44,091 bases of DNA from Bacteroidales bacterium (GCA_017417315.1 JAFPZK010000010.1:1-44091); one strand, 5' to 3'. Numbered from the stretch's first letter, positions 26,135-35,219 are shown. Numbers and translations: made by a program. Notes: generated from the letters alone by a model not told the origin.

Positions 26135-27332
26135 AGTTTAAACTTTTCAACGTTCCTTTATCGGGATAAAGTACCATTTTGAAATTCGGGTTTTGAACAA
26201 GAGATTGCGGAATATATCGCAAAAGTCCCATCTGACTGATATTGAGTACTTTTTCTGAAATTACACTGCCGTTGCGGATAATTTTTACTTTGCCGCTTGC
26301 GGGTGAAAGATATGCAAAACCGTTGTCCTGAGCGGCGGCTTTTTCTCTGCGGCGGATAATTTTTTGATTTTCGTTGAAAACTTTTTCAACATTAGAATCC
26401 TGTAAGTTTGTAACATCAATCATAACGGGATTGCCTTTGAGACTTGTGCGAGCTTGAATACCGTATTCCGGCGAAAACTTAAACAAAATATTTTGCGAAT
26501 GGTCTGTTTTATCGGGTTCAAAATCAAAGACATACGTTTTTTCTCTGTAAATTTTTTTGCCGATAAACATACTCATATATTTTTCTTCTAATTTGTTGAG
26601 TTGTTCAATCATAAACTTCAACGCATCGCCCGAAGGCAGGCTGTTTCCGTCCGATTCGCCGACCAGCAATGCCTTTCTGTCATCGCGCAATACAAAAATC
26701 TGATTAGCAAGTTCTTGTGCTTGTTCGTCAAGAGATTTTCTAATCATTTGCGTTCTTTGTGTCGGAACGGCAGTAAAAACCGAGTCAGCGTCAATAACGT
26801 GCAAAACCGTGTCAAAAACCGTTTCGTAGCGGTTTACGTTGATGTCTTGAAATATTTTCCCGCTTTGAAAATTATCCGTCTGAAAATTGGTGCTTTCAGT
26901 ATTTCTGCGGTTTTCTTCTTTATAATCAGAGGTTGTGTTGACACTTTCTAAGAAGCCGTCGCGAGAAAAATTCATTGCACACGGATAATTGGTTTCTACA
27001 ACAAAAGTCCGCGTTGAATCCTTTACGGGATATGACGAAATTTCAACCTTAGAAATGCTCCAAGAACTTGCATTTGCAGTGATTACCTCGTCAGTGCCGA
27101 GATATTTCTGAGCGTATTGAGAGTACGGTCCTTTGACTGAAATTTCGTTGACTGCCGTAACTTTCACGCTTAAAACCGTCTTGGGCAGCGAATAAACCAC
27201 GGGGTTGTATTTTACGCCCGAAACGGTTTGTATGTTTTCTACTCGTACAAAAATGTTTTTTTGTGCTTCAACAAATTGCGGCAGCATTAAGGCGGCTGCC
27301 AACGCGCTGAATTTCAAAATATTAGTTTTCAT
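26133..27332 (-). CDS. DUF4831-like exported protein
   Basis: 399 residues with a signal peptide (ending FVEAQ). The N-terminal region (VRVENIQTVSGVKYNPVVYS, LPKTVLSVKVTA) and the internal PYSQYAQKYLG block fit the Bacteroidota DUF4831 family as I remember it. The central part discusses an ELANQIFVLRDDRKALLVGE helix and SGDALKFMIEQLNKLEEKYM, typical of the same family. The function is unknown. It is the last gene of the pncA-to-DUF4831 run, with a 10-base gap from the MORN-repeat gene, and it ends in the bidirectional terminator. Confidence 0.65.
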   Translation of the reverse strand: MKTNILKFSALAAALMLPQFVEAQKNIFVRVENIQTVSGVKYNPVVYSLPKTVLSVKVTAVNEISVKGPYSQYAQKYLGTDEVITANASSWSISKVEISSYPVKDSTRTFVVETNYPCAMNFSRDGFLESVNTTSDYKEENRRNTESTNFQTDNFQSGKIFQDINVNRYETVFDTVLHVIDADSVFTAVPTQRTQMIRKSLDEQAQELANQIFVLRDDRKALLVGESDGNSLPSGDALKFMIEQLNKLEEKYMSMFIGKKIYREKTYVFDFEPDKTDHSQNILFKFSPEYGIQARTSLKGNPVMIDVTNLQDSNVEKVFNENQKIIRRREKAAAQDNGFAYLSPASGKVKIIRNGSVISEKVLNISQMGLLRYIPQSLVQNPNFKMVLYPDKGTLKSLN

Positions 27333-27342
27333 TCTTTTATTA

Positions 27343-28584
27343 TTATTTCATCGGAAAATCCTCAGGGTGATTCATATAACTTTGCGGGTCGTCAAGATTT
27401 TGGGCGTTTTTAACCATATCTTCCAACCGTTTTGTTTCTTCTTTTTGAAGTTCGGCATCATTTTCGGGAATGCCGTTGATATAATTTATTTTCGTAACTT
27501 GTTTTGTTTTTTCGTCCCGTGCCGACCAAAGACCGTCTTTTAAATCGTTTTTATAATTTCCGGAAATGATTTTTTCGCCGTCGAGGTCGTATTTAATGTA
27601 CTTTCCTTCGCGTTTTCCGTTTTTGTAATAAATTTCAAAAATTGGAGTGCCGGTAGACTCGTAATAGCGTTTCCAAACGCCGTCTTGTTGACCGTTTTTA
27701 TAGTCCGTTTCTTCAAACAAAATGCCTGAAAGATAGTATGTTGACTGTTTTCCGTTTTTGATTCCGCGTGTGTAATTTTCTTCTGAAACTACGATTGAAT
27801 CTGCTTCAAAATATTGCCAAAGACTATCTTTTTTGTGGTTGTAATAATATCCCATGGCCACTTTGTCGCCGTTTTCAGCGTAATGAATTGCCGAGACAAG
27901 CGAATCGTTAAAAAAGTATAAATGTGCTTTAACGCCGCCTTTTTGATAAAACTTGTAAAAATCGCCTTTTGGTTTTCCGTTTTCGAAATTGATTTGCGAT
28001 TTGCGTTTGCCGTTAGGAAATTTTTCGATCCAAACGCCTTGTTTTCTGCCTGTTATGTCGGTTTGATTTGTTTCACCTTCGTATGCGGCAAGGGTTTTGC
28101 CTTGCGTTACGGGTACTACAAACAATTCGGGCTGAAAAACTTTGCGATAAATTTCAGTTGTATCTTTGTAGATTTTTGCTGACATTTGTGCGTGTTGACC
28201 GGCTTTGGCTTTGTCGCCGGATGCAAAATATTTTTCTTGTAGTTGACGTATAGTTTGATGCATCTCGTCATATTTTATGGCGAAGTTTTTTAAGATTTCG
28301 CCGTTTTTGTCTTTCGTAACTGCCTTATACACATTGTTTTCCGCTAACGTCAAATTGCTTTCTTTTGCAGTATTCTGCTTATAGATTTCAAAATATGAAA
28401 AGCCCATGTAGTAAAAAGTTTCGGGTTTTGAGGTGTTTGAAGCGTTGTATTTTTTTACGCTTTCTATGCACTCGGAATATTTTTCCGTTTCAAAAAGTTG
28501 TTTAATTGCGTTTAACTTTTTGTCTTGTGCGCTTAAAGTGAGAGCGGTTAACAAAACCGCCGCCGTTAGTAAAAATTTCTTCAT
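27343..28584 (-). CDS. Exported MORN-variant repeat protein
   Basis: 413 residues. A signal peptide (ending TLSAQ) is followed by a helical, TPR-like N-terminal half (about 25-165). The C-terminal half is made of MORN-variant (YwqK-like) repeats such as GVWIEKFPNGKRKSQINFEN, GKQSTYYLSGILFEETDYKN and GVWKRYYESTGTPIFEIYYK. In Bacteroidota these repeat proteins are common in the periplasm or outer membrane with mostly unknown roles. The ATG overlaps the stop of the M14 peptidase gene (ATGA at 28581-28584), so translation is coupled. Confidence 0.8.
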   Translation of the reverse strand: MKKFLLTAAVLLTALTLSAQDKKLNAIKQLFETEKYSECIESVKKYNASNTSKPETFYYMGFSYFEIYKQNTAKESNLTLAENNVYKAVTKDKNGEILKNFAIKYDEMHQTIRQLQEKYFASGDKAKAGQHAQMSAKIYKDTTEIYRKVFQPELFVVPVTQGKTLAAYEGETNQTDITGRKQGVWIEKFPNGKRKSQINFENGKPKGDFYKFYQKGGVKAHLYFFNDSLVSAIHYAENGDKVAMGYYYNHKKDSLWQYFEADSIVVSEENYTRGIKNGKQSTYYLSGILFEETDYKNGQQDGVWKRYYESTGTPIFEIYYKNGKREGKYIKYDLDGEKIISGNYKNDLKDGLWSARDEKTKQVTKINYINGIPENDAELQKEETKRLEDMVKNAQNLDDPQSYMNHPEDFPMK

Positions 28585-30242
28585 TTTGTTATAACAAATT
28601 TAAAAGTTTTTGTGTTAAAACCGTTTTCTGTTTTTACAACGTAAATTCCGCTTTTATAATTGTGTAAGGGTATTTTTGTTGTTAAATTTTCCGGCATTTT
28701 TTCTAATAAAACTTTACCGTCAACAGAAATTATTTTTACATTTTTTAACTTTTCTTTGCTTTCTATCGTTAAAAAATTATCCGCATAAAAAATTCTGATT
28801 TGAGGCATTTGGGTCGGATTTTTTTCTGTGCTGACAATATCGTTTTCGCCTTCTTTCAGGACGAAATTTATTTCGTTTGGCGTTGTTATTTCCTGACATT
28901 CAGTTTGATAGCCGTCTGAGAAAGCACAAACGTTAATTTTTTTGTCTTTTAAAAACGGACGGAAAAATATTCCGTTTTCGTCAGTGAAAACCGAAGAATT
29001 GTTTTTGTCATAATACGGAATTACGATTTGCGCTTTTAAAGGCTCGCCGGCGGAGTTTGTTACCGTGCCTTTAAAGCCGTCAAGAGCAGAAAGAATAAAG
29101 TTTAACAGTGATACGTAATTTTTTTGCCAATATTCTTCAAGTCGCTCTCTGTCAAGGAGTTTTGAATTAGAAAATTCAATTGTAAATTCTCTGCAACGCC
29201 TGAAATACATCATGTAGTCTTGTCTTCCGCCGCTAACTTTGTACCACTCGGAGCCGAAAACATAACCTTCTTGGTTAACGCTTTTTAAATAATCTTTGTC
29301 AGAAAGTCTCGCAGAATCAACATATTGTTTTGAAACTTCAACAAACCATTCTTTGTCGGGAAGTTCAAATTCGTTTTCGTAAAAACAGTCCCACGGAAAA
29401 TTCACGACCTCGTCTCCGGCGTGAAAATTCGCACTTAAAGTAAAGTGATGTTTTTTTGCAAATTCCTGCATTGCGGCTGTTTCCGGCTGAAATTCCCGTT
29501 TTTCAAAACCGCCTATTGTCATAAAATCTCTGTTAAGGTCTTCATTATTAGCATTATAACGTGTTGACTGACTTAAATCACCGTTACTTGATGAATACGT
29601 GCCGTCAGGATTTGCAAGCGGATTAATGTAAAGCACAATGTTCTCTACGATTTTTTTTACTTTTTCGTTTGAGTCTTTGTTAGTTAACAAATAATCAATT
29701 AGCCTTAACATTAAGACAAATCCGCAAACCTCGTCACCGTGCATCGTAGATGTCAAAAAAACTTTCGGACAAGTGGTTTCTTGGTTGCCGCCAAAAATTT
29801 TAAGTGCTAATAGTTTTCTGTTTTCAACCGAAAGACCGATTTCTTCAATGTCTGTAATATCGTGATATTCAGTGTTATAATAATTCAAAAGATCCACATA
29901 CGCCTGATATGACGGATAGATGTCGAAATTTTTTACCGCTTCTAAATCGTCTGAGGTGCGCAAAGCGTCGTCGATTTTTTTTGACAACTTTTCTTTACGG
30001 ATTTTTTCACAAGAAAAAGGAATTTTCAGAGCCTGAAACGCTGAAAATTCCCTTTCGTTAGCAAACGCAATTATTTTTTCAGGGCTTACTTTGTCTATTG
30101 AAAGCGTTGAAGCGGCTTTTTCAAGGTCGCTTTTTGAGAAGTTTTCAATTATGATTTTGTAGTCCTGAGCGTGTATATTCAGCGGTAAAACGCTGAAAAA
30201 CAATATGATAATTTTTATATTATACTTAACAAATATTTGCAT
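28581..30242 (-). CDS. Secreted M14 zinc carboxypeptidase with type IX sorting tail
   Basis: 553 residues. A signal peptide starts MQIFVKYNIKIIILFFSVLP. The peptidase domain (about 95-400) has the zinc site TSTMHGDEVCGF and the later zinc His in SANFHAGDEV, the substrate-binding NANNEDLNRDF, and the catalytic Glu in REFTIEFSNSK. A carboxypeptidase-regulatory-like beta domain follows (FKGTVTNSAGEPLKAQIVIP). The final 75 residues match a type IX secretion tail (VKIISVDGKVLLEKM ... SGIYVVKTENGFNTKTFKFV). So it is probably exported and surface-attached or released. The start at 30242 is used because the longer ORF lacks a signal peptide and runs deep into pncB; even so it overlaps the pncB 3' end by 28 bases. 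Confidence 0.88.
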   Translation of the reverse strand: MQIFVKYNIKIIILFFSVLPLNIHAQDYKIIIENFSKSDLEKAASTLSIDKVSPEKIIAFANEREFSAFQALKIPFSCEKIRKEKLSKKIDDALRTSDDLEAVKNFDIYPSYQAYVDLLNYYNTEYHDITDIEEIGLSVENRKLLALKIFGGNQETTCPKVFLTSTMHGDEVCGFVLMLRLIDYLLTNKDSNEKVKKIVENIVLYINPLANPDGTYSSSNGDLSQSTRYNANNEDLNRDFMTIGGFEKREFQPETAAMQEFAKKHHFTLSANFHAGDEVVNFPWDCFYENEFELPDKEWFVEVSKQYVDSARLSDKDYLKSVNQEGYVFGSEWYKVSGGRQDYMMYFRRCREFTIEFSNSKLLDRERLEEYWQKNYVSLLNFILSALDGFKGTVTNSAGEPLKAQIVIPYYDKNNSSVFTDENGIFFRPFLKDKKINVCAFSDGYQTECQEITTPNEINFVLKEGENDIVSTEKNPTQMPQIRIFYADNFLTIESKEKLKNVKIISVDGKVLLEKMPENLTTKIPLHNYKSGIYVVKTENGFNTKTFKFVITK

Positions 30243-31408
30243 TTTTCTTGATTTCCGAGGGTTTTGCCCTTGTCGCATGAAAGTTTTACGCAGTCGTGCC
30301 ATTCGCGGCTTTCGGTAATTCTTGATTTTGTGAGTTTTACGACAATGTTCATCGGTTTTATGTCCGTTAAATCGCACGTCAAAAATGTTCCGACTCCAAA
30401 CGACGGTTTTACTTTTCCCGAAGCATAATTCTGAATTTCAATCGCACGTTTTATGTTAAGTCCGTTTGAAAAAATGACTTGTTTCGTTTGCGGATTAATG
30501 CCAAGTTCGGTGTACTTTTGAACAATTTTATCAATCTGTTCTTCTTCGTTGCCGGAGTCAACCCTCAAACCCGAAAACAACATTGCACTTTTTTTAGAGA
30601 AATTATTGAAGAAAACATCGTCGCCGAAACAGTCATAAAGATACAAGCCTAAATCACCGTTATAAACCGAAGCCCATTTTTCCATAACCGAATGATTGAC
30701 TTCAAAAACCGACGTTACATTTTCTTCAAACGAGATAATTTGGTGGCTCATTGTTCCTAACGGATTGAGGTTTAGTTCTTTGGCAAACCAAACGTTGGAA
30801 GTTCCCGTAAAAGTGCCGCTGAAATTTCCGTTTTCATAAACGTCTTTCATTTGAGTTAAAACCATTTTCTGATGGTCGAACGAAAATCTGCGGCGCGTTC
30901 CCATATCGCCGAGAATCAAGCCGTTAGCAAAAATTTCAACGGTTTTTTTTCTTACTTTTATTGCTTCGGCTTCTAAGTTATATTTTTCAGCATCGCCGTT
31001 CAAAATATGCGCAAGTTCGCTAACGCAACTCAAAATCGGCATTTCCCAAATTATAGCCGAATACCATTTGCCTTTTACCGTAACGTGAAGATGTCCTTCA
31101 ATGTCTTGACTGATAAACACTTCGTCGGTATTGAAGCGGAATCCGCGAAGAAAAACGTCAATAAACCATTTAGGAAGATAATAGCATTTTTTGAGCATAA
31201 ACTCAATCTCATCTTCCCCGATTACAACGTTTTTCATATAATTGACCTGTTCCTGCAAAAGTTTGTCGAACCCTTGCGGATAAATAGTGCTGTTACGGTC
31301 AAAAAAAGTATATTCGACTTCCGCCCTCGGATAAGTTTGGACGATGTAATACATACACGTAAAAGTGTATAAGTCGTTGTCTGTAAAGTGATTAATTATT
31401 TGTTTCAT
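30215..31408 (-). CDS. pncB: Nicotinate phosphoribosyltransferase
   Basis: 397-residue enzyme of the Preiss-Handler pathway that turns nicotinate, PRPP and ATP into nicotinate mononucleotide. Family landmarks are the N-terminal NDLYTFTCMYYIVQTYPRAE, GTRRRFSFDHQ, the phospho-histidine region NPLGTMSHQ, RVDSGNEEEQ, and VIFSNGLNIKRAIEIQNYAS followed by FGVGTFLTCD. The start at 31408 gives the family N-terminus (MKQIINHFTDNDLYTF); upstream codons would belong to pncA. It overlaps pncA by 17 bases, so it acts on the product of its neighbour. Confidence 0.96.
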   Translation of the reverse strand: MKQIINHFTDNDLYTFTCMYYIVQTYPRAEVEYTFFDRNSTIYPQGFDKLLQEQVNYMKNVVIGEDEIEFMLKKCYYLPKWFIDVFLRGFRFNTDEVFISQDIEGHLHVTVKGKWYSAIIWEMPILSCVSELAHILNGDAEKYNLEAEAIKVRKKTVEIFANGLILGDMGTRRRFSFDHQKMVLTQMKDVYENGNFSGTFTGTSNVWFAKELNLNPLGTMSHQIISFEENVTSVFEVNHSVMEKWASVYNGDLGLYLYDCFGDDVFFNNFSKKSAMLFSGLRVDSGNEEEQIDKIVQKYTELGINPQTKQVIFSNGLNIKRAIEIQNYASGKVKPSFGVGTFLTCDLTDIKPMNIVVKLTKSRITESREWHDCVKLSCDKGKTLGNQEKCKYLLSII

Positions 31409-32009
31409 TTTTTCTGTCAATGCTAAAAATAGTGATGGAATTTTCTTGGCAAAAATCCTCGAGTTTTTTTCCGCCGTCAAGACTTGCCGTAAAGTTTCTG
31501 TAAACGATAATATATTTATTATCAGCAAATTGTATTAAATCTTTTAGCGTATTCATAACGCAAACATCACCGGCAATGCCCGCAACGAAAATAAAACAAG
31601 TATCACAACTTTTTACGTATTCTTGGATTTTTTTGCCGTATTCGTTGCTGATTTCGCCGTTTTGAATGTCAAATACACTATACTGGTCTCTGTCTTTTGA
31701 CTCTCCTTTTTTGCAATATTCAACATCGGGGCATTTGTCTAAGACCGCTTTTAACGGCGGGAAAATTTCTGCACCGGAAGTATCTCTTACACAATGCTTT
31801 GGCCAAGTGCCGCCCTGTTCGGTAAACGAACAATGGTCTTCGGGGTGAAAGTCCTGAGTTACAAATATTTTAGGAAATAACTCAGGATGCGGGGCAAGAA
31901 AATTTGCTAAATCCTGCATTGCTTTTTTTGCGCCTTTAACTGCAAGCGCACCGCCCTCAATGAAGTCGTTTTGAGGGTCTACGATTAGTAACATTACTTT
32001 TGCTGCCAT
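31392..32009 (-). CDS. pncA: Nicotinamidase
   Basis: 205-residue isochorismatase-fold hydrolase that deamidates nicotinamide to nicotinate. LLIVDPQNDFIEGGALAV supplies the catalytic Asp. TQDFHPEDHCSF supplies the metal-binding Asp, His and His. The catalytic Lys lies in KKGESKDRDQYSVF, and the nucleophile Cys in VAGIAGDVCVMNT. The start at 32009 is preferred because the -7 element is at 32030-32037, downstream of the longer ORF's first codons. It is first in a five-gene leftward operon with pncB, the M14 peptidase, the MORN protein and the DUF4831-like protein. Confidence 0.96.
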   Translation of the reverse strand: MAAKVMLLIVDPQNDFIEGGALAVKGAKKAMQDLANFLAPHPELFPKIFVTQDFHPEDHCSFTEQGGTWPKHCVRDTSGAEIFPPLKAVLDKCPDVEYCKKGESKDRDQYSVFDIQNGEISNEYGKKIQEYVKSCDTCFIFVAGIAGDVCVMNTLKDLIQFADNKYIIVYRNFTASLDGGKKLEDFCQENSITIFSIDRKNETNN

Positions 32010-32029
32010 GGTTTTAAAATTTTTAAGTG

Positions 32030-32060
32030 CAAATTTAAAATTTTTCATCAAAAAATACAA
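32030..32060 (-). promoter_or_regulatory. pncA operon promoter
   Basis: Minus strand TTG (32060-32058) and TAAATTTG (32037-32030), 20 bases apart, about 20 bases upstream of the pncA ATG. Confidence 0.6.
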
Positions 32061-32065
32061 AAATT

Positions 32066-32096
32066 TTGTTTTTTAATTTTTTTGTCAGTAATTTTG
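32066..32096 (+). promoter_or_regulatory. Promoter of the tannase-like gene
   Basis: TTG (32066-32068) and TAATTTTG (32089-32096), 20 bases apart. It is back to back with the pncA promoter, whose TTG lies only 6 bases away. Confidence 0.6.
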
Positions 32097-32116
32097 ATTT
32101 TGAAATTTTAACGGTT

Positions 32117-33559
32117 ATGATTTTAAAAAAAACAGTTTTAACGCTTTGTGCCATAGCGGGATTGTGCTATTCGGCTAATGCTCAGGATTTAAGATTTGAT
32201 GCGGACAATTTTACGCAAAAACAACTTACAATGCCCGACGGTTATGAAGTAAAATTTAGGGCATACGAAAATATTTTTTACGTCGCTAACGTAGAAGATT
32301 CTGTATATCAAACTCTTAATATTTATGTTCCTGACAATCTCAGAAATGATTCGCCTATTTTTCTGAGGACTTATATCGGCGGTTATTTAGCCGCAAAAGC
32401 AAAACAACCTTCTGCAAACGATGCCTCAGGTCGGGCTTTGGAAGAAGGGTATGTTGTTTGTATCCCCGGTTCAAGAGGCAGTAACTCTTTCGTCCATAAG
32501 GAGATATATGCTGCCAAGAAAGGCAAAAAGAAGAAAAAACAAGTCCTTACTGACGAGTTTAATACCGTTTATACTGGCAAATTTCCGGCGGGGCTTTTGG
32601 ATTTGAAAGCCGCCGTGCGTTATCTTAAAGCAAATGATGAAGTGATTCCGGGTAATTCTGACAAAATAATTACGGACGGTACTTCGGCAGGCGGCGCGAT
32701 GTCAGCACTGCTCGGAGTAACGGGCAATCACCCTGATTATGAAGAACTTTTGGACAAAATGGGAGCCGCAAAAACCTCTGACAATATTTGGGCTTCAATT
32801 TGTTTTTGCCCGATAACCGACCTCGAACACGCGGATATGGCATACGAATGGCTGTATTGTTTTGTTAACAAAAATATACGTCAACTTGACAGTTGTCAAA
32901 TGCAACTATCCGAAAAACTTTCAGCAAGTTACCCTGAATATCTAAAAAGTCTTAACTTAAAAAATCCTGAAACAGGAGAAAAATTAACCGCCGAAAACTA
33001 TCTTAACTATCTGAGAGAATGGTTGTTAAAATCCGTCAATAAGGCCTTTGACTCAGGACGTGAAATCAGCGATACTATTGGCGTGGCTTTTTATGACGAA
33101 TCGAAAGAAAGCCGTTGTATCGTGGATTTTAATTTGGAAAAATATTTAGCGTATGTGGCTAAAAATCAACCGCTAAAACCAACACCGGCTTTTGATTCGC
33201 AGAATTTTTGCTCTAATGCTCCGTCGGCAGAAAATAAGGCTTTCGGACTTTTTGACGGTACGACATTAAATTTCACCGAATTTGCTATTGGTCATATCCT
33301 GCCTGATGAGTTATTAAAGCGCGTCAAAATGATGAATCCGATGAACTATATTGCGGATAATCAGGCTGTTAAAGCCAAAAATTGGTATATTCGTCATGGT
33401 GCGAAAGACAGGGATACGGGGTTTCAGATAAGTCTTAATTTGGCGTTGAGGCTTCAAAACGAGGGCTTTAACGTCAATTATTTTATTCCGTGGGACATTC
33501 CGCATACCGGCGATTACAATTTGAACGAACTTTTCGATTGGTTAGAAACCTTGGAATAA
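32117..33559 (+). CDS. Exported alpha/beta hydrolase, tannase/feruloyl-esterase-like
   Basis: 480 residues. A signal peptide runs LTLCAIAGLCYSANAQ. The body has YQTLNIYVPDNLRNDSPIF, an oxyanion-type region (GYVVCIPGSRGSN) and the nucleophile elbow IITDGTSAGGAMSALL. A long helical insertion follows, then the late acid RHGAKDRDTGFQISL and the catalytic-His region IPWDIPHTGDYNL. This arrangement fits subtype-B tannases of bacteria, which cut gallate esters. A lysine-rich stretch (AAKKGKKKKKQV) sits in a loop before the elbow and is unusual. It could equally act on other aromatic or sugar esters. The start at 32117 follows the promoter and opens the signal peptide. Confidence 0.78.
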   Translation: MILKKTVLTLCAIAGLCYSANAQDLRFDADNFTQKQLTMPDGYEVKFRAYENIFYVANVEDSVYQTLNIYVPDNLRNDSPIFLRTYIGGYLAAKAKQPSANDASGRALEEGYVVCIPGSRGSNSFVHKEIYAAKKGKKKKKQVLTDEFNTVYTGKFPAGLLDLKAAVRYLKANDEVIPGNSDKIITDGTSAGGAMSALLGVTGNHPDYEELLDKMGAAKTSDNIWASICFCPITDLEHADMAYEWLYCFVNKNIRQLDSCQMQLSEKLSASYPEYLKSLNLKNPETGEKLTAENYLNYLREWLLKSVNKAFDSGREISDTIGVAFYDESKESRCIVDFNLEKYLAYVAKNQPLKPTPAFDSQNFCSNAPSAENKAFGLFDGTTLNFTEFAIGHILPDELLKRVKMMNPMNYIADNQAVKAKNWYIRHGAKDRDTGFQISLNLALRLQNEGFNVNYFIPWDIPHTGDYNLNELFDWLETLE

Positions 33560-33573
33560 AAAAACTGCAAGAA

Positions 33574-33606
33574 TTGTTTTTTTTTCAATAAAATTTTGTA
33601 TACTTG
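33574..33606 (+). promoter_or_regulatory. Promoter upstream of the Fib_succ-type lipoprotein
   Basis: TTG (33574-33576) and TATACTTG (33599-33606), with 22 bases between; a near match to the consensus. The ATG is at 33646. Confidence 0.5.
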
Positions 33607-33645
33607 CACCGTAAAAAGAATAGTAAAATTATTAAGCGTAAAAAA

Positions 33646-34362
33646 ATGAATAAGAATTATATTAATATATTAATATTCAGTTTATTAATAGTTTCATGTT
33701 CGGATTCTTCCGATAATGTTGCAGAGACGGTTATTCCAAATAAAGCGTATTCTTACGACAAAGCCGGACAGATTGACGGTTATGATTATCAGGATTTGGG
33801 TTTGTCGGTAAAGTGGGCGACAAAGAATTTGGGTGCAGATAATTATTATGATGCCGGGTATTATATTTCGTGGGGCGAAACGAGTCCGAAGGGTGAGTAT
33901 ACTTGGGAGACTTATCTGCATTATGATTTGACGACAAAACAAGTTACTAAGTATGACGAAATTGTCGGAAATGATTTACCAATCATAACGTTGGAGGCTA
34001 TGGACGATGCTGCAACCGTAAACATGGGGTCAAAATGGCGTATGCCTACCGATGAAGAAATTACCGAACTGAGAACTAAATGCGAATGGACGTTTTTTCA
34101 GACAGATAACGGCAATATCGGGTATGTGGTTACCGGTCCTAACGGAAAAAACATTTTTATTCCTACGGGCGGCTATATGAAAAAGAACCAGTTGAAAATG
34201 TTTAATAAAAGTGCGTGTTTTTGGAGCAGCAATCTCTCAATAAATTTTGTCGAAAAAGCCTACGAACTCACCGCTTACAATTCTTCTGACAATGAGGTTT
34301 TCAGATACGAAGGTGTTGCCGAAAGATATTACGGCGAACCTATCAGAGCCGTTGTTAAGTAA
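33646..34362 (+). CDS. Lipoprotein with Fibrobacter-type major paralogous domain
   Basis: 238 residues with lipobox LIVSC (Cys18). The body has the sequence hallmarks of the fib_succ_major/DUF1566-like lectin-fold family: YQDLGLSVKWATKNLGADNY at the start, YYISWGETSPKGEYTWETY, then KWRMPTDEEITELRTKCEWT, an IFIPTGGYM strand, ACFWSSNLS and a final GEPIRAVVK. The domain is widespread on Bacteroidota and Fibrobacterota surfaces and is probably a C-type-lectin-like carbohydrate or protein binder. It ends three bases from the convergent SUMF1-domain gene, which has a related fold. Confidence 0.8.
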   Translation: MNKNYINILIFSLLIVSCSDSSDNVAETVIPNKAYSYDKAGQIDGYDYQDLGLSVKWATKNLGADNYYDAGYYISWGETSPKGEYTWETYLHYDLTTKQVTKYDEIVGNDLPIITLEAMDDAATVNMGSKWRMPTDEEITELRTKCEWTFFQTDNGNIGYVVTGPNGKNIFIPTGGYMKKNQLKMFNKSACFWSSNLSINFVEKAYELTAYNSSDNEVFRYEGVAERYYGEPIRAVVK

Positions 34363-34365
34363 ACA

Positions 34366-35127
34366 TTACTCTGCGTCCATTGCAAGGCGGAATCCGAGGT
34401 CTCTAAGACGTACATTAGGCGGTGTGTTGTAGCGTTTTGAGGTTCTGCAATTTGAAGCATAGCAACACCAAGACCCGCCTCTTACGACACGGAAATTACC
34501 TTTTTTAGGACCTTTGGGATTGTCGTAGGTTTGTGCGCGGTACGACCCGTACCAATCTTCACACCATTCCATTACGTTGCCTGACATGTCATAAATTTCC
34601 AACTCGTTATGAAATGGTGTTGAACCTACTTTGTGTGTGTTTTTTTCGGAATTGCCGTTATGCCATGCTATTTCGTTGACGATATTGCTGCCGCTGAATT
34701 TATAACTTGCAGAACGGTTTCCGCCGCGTGCAGCATATTCCCATTCGGCTTCGGTAGGTAAGCGGTAATTTTTCCCCGTTAATTTATTAAGTTTTGCGAT
34801 AAATTGTTGAACGTCGTTCCACGAAACTTTTTCAACAGGCAAGTTTTTCCCTTTAAAATATGACGGATTATTACCCATAACCGCTTTCCATTGCGCCTGA
34901 GTTACCTCGTATTTTCCGATATAATAATTTTTTATTGTTACACGGTGAAGCGGTTTTTCATCGTTGTCTATTTCGTCTCCTTGTTCGGCAGAGGCTCCCA
35001 TACGAAATGCTCCGCCTTCTACAAAAACCATATCAAAATTCAGCACTCCGGCAGTTTCGGTTTTTGAGGACTGTAAAATTATAAAAATACAAATTACTGA
35101 TACTATGTACAAAATTTTCGTTTTCAT
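34366..35127 (-). CDS. Exported SUMF1/formylglycine-generating-enzyme-like protein
   Basis: 253 residues. An N-terminal hydrophobic signal or anchor precedes a complete FGE-sulfatase-type domain: VFVEGGAFRMGASAEQGDE, KNYYIGKYEVTQAQWKAVMG, LPTEAEWEYAARGG, NELEIYDMSGNVMEWCEDWY and RVVRGGSWCCYASNCRTSKR. In true FGE two copper-binding cysteines five residues apart follow the GGS(W/Y) strand. Here CYASNC keeps that spacing, which many SUMF1 relatives do not. No sulfatase gene is visible, so it may act as a maturase elsewhere or be a non-catalytic SUMF1 protein. It diverges from the porin gene and its twin palindromes. Confidence 0.85.
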   Translation of the reverse strand: MKTKILYIVSVICIFIILQSSKTETAGVLNFDMVFVEGGAFRMGASAEQGDEIDNDEKPLHRVTIKNYYIGKYEVTQAQWKAVMGNNPSYFKGKNLPVEKVSWNDVQQFIAKLNKLTGKNYRLPTEAEWEYAARGGNRSASYKFSGSNIVNEIAWHNGNSEKNTHKVGSTPFHNELEIYDMSGNVMEWCEDWYGSYRAQTYDNPKGPKKGNFRVVRGGSWCCYASNCRTSKRYNTPPNVRLRDLGFRLAMDAE

Positions 35128-35192
35128 TTTTTTCTTATTTTTATTTATCTTTATATACGAAAAAAAGTGCCAAAAGGTTTCCCAAAAATGTA

Positions 35193-35207
35193 TTTTTTTT
35201 TTTTTTT
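35193..35207. repeat. T15 homopolymer in the SUMF1/porin intergenic region
   Basis: Fifteen consecutive T between the SUMF1 start and the palindromes. It could be slippage-prone; it lies in the presumed SUMF1 leader/promoter. Confidence 0.8.
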
Positions 35208-35219
35208 CTAACAAATGTT

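Noticed and set aside
27343..28584. Annotation as a YwqK toxin-antitoxin antitoxin
   Set aside because: MORN-variant repeats often receive that name, but there is no toxin partner and the protein has a signal peptide.
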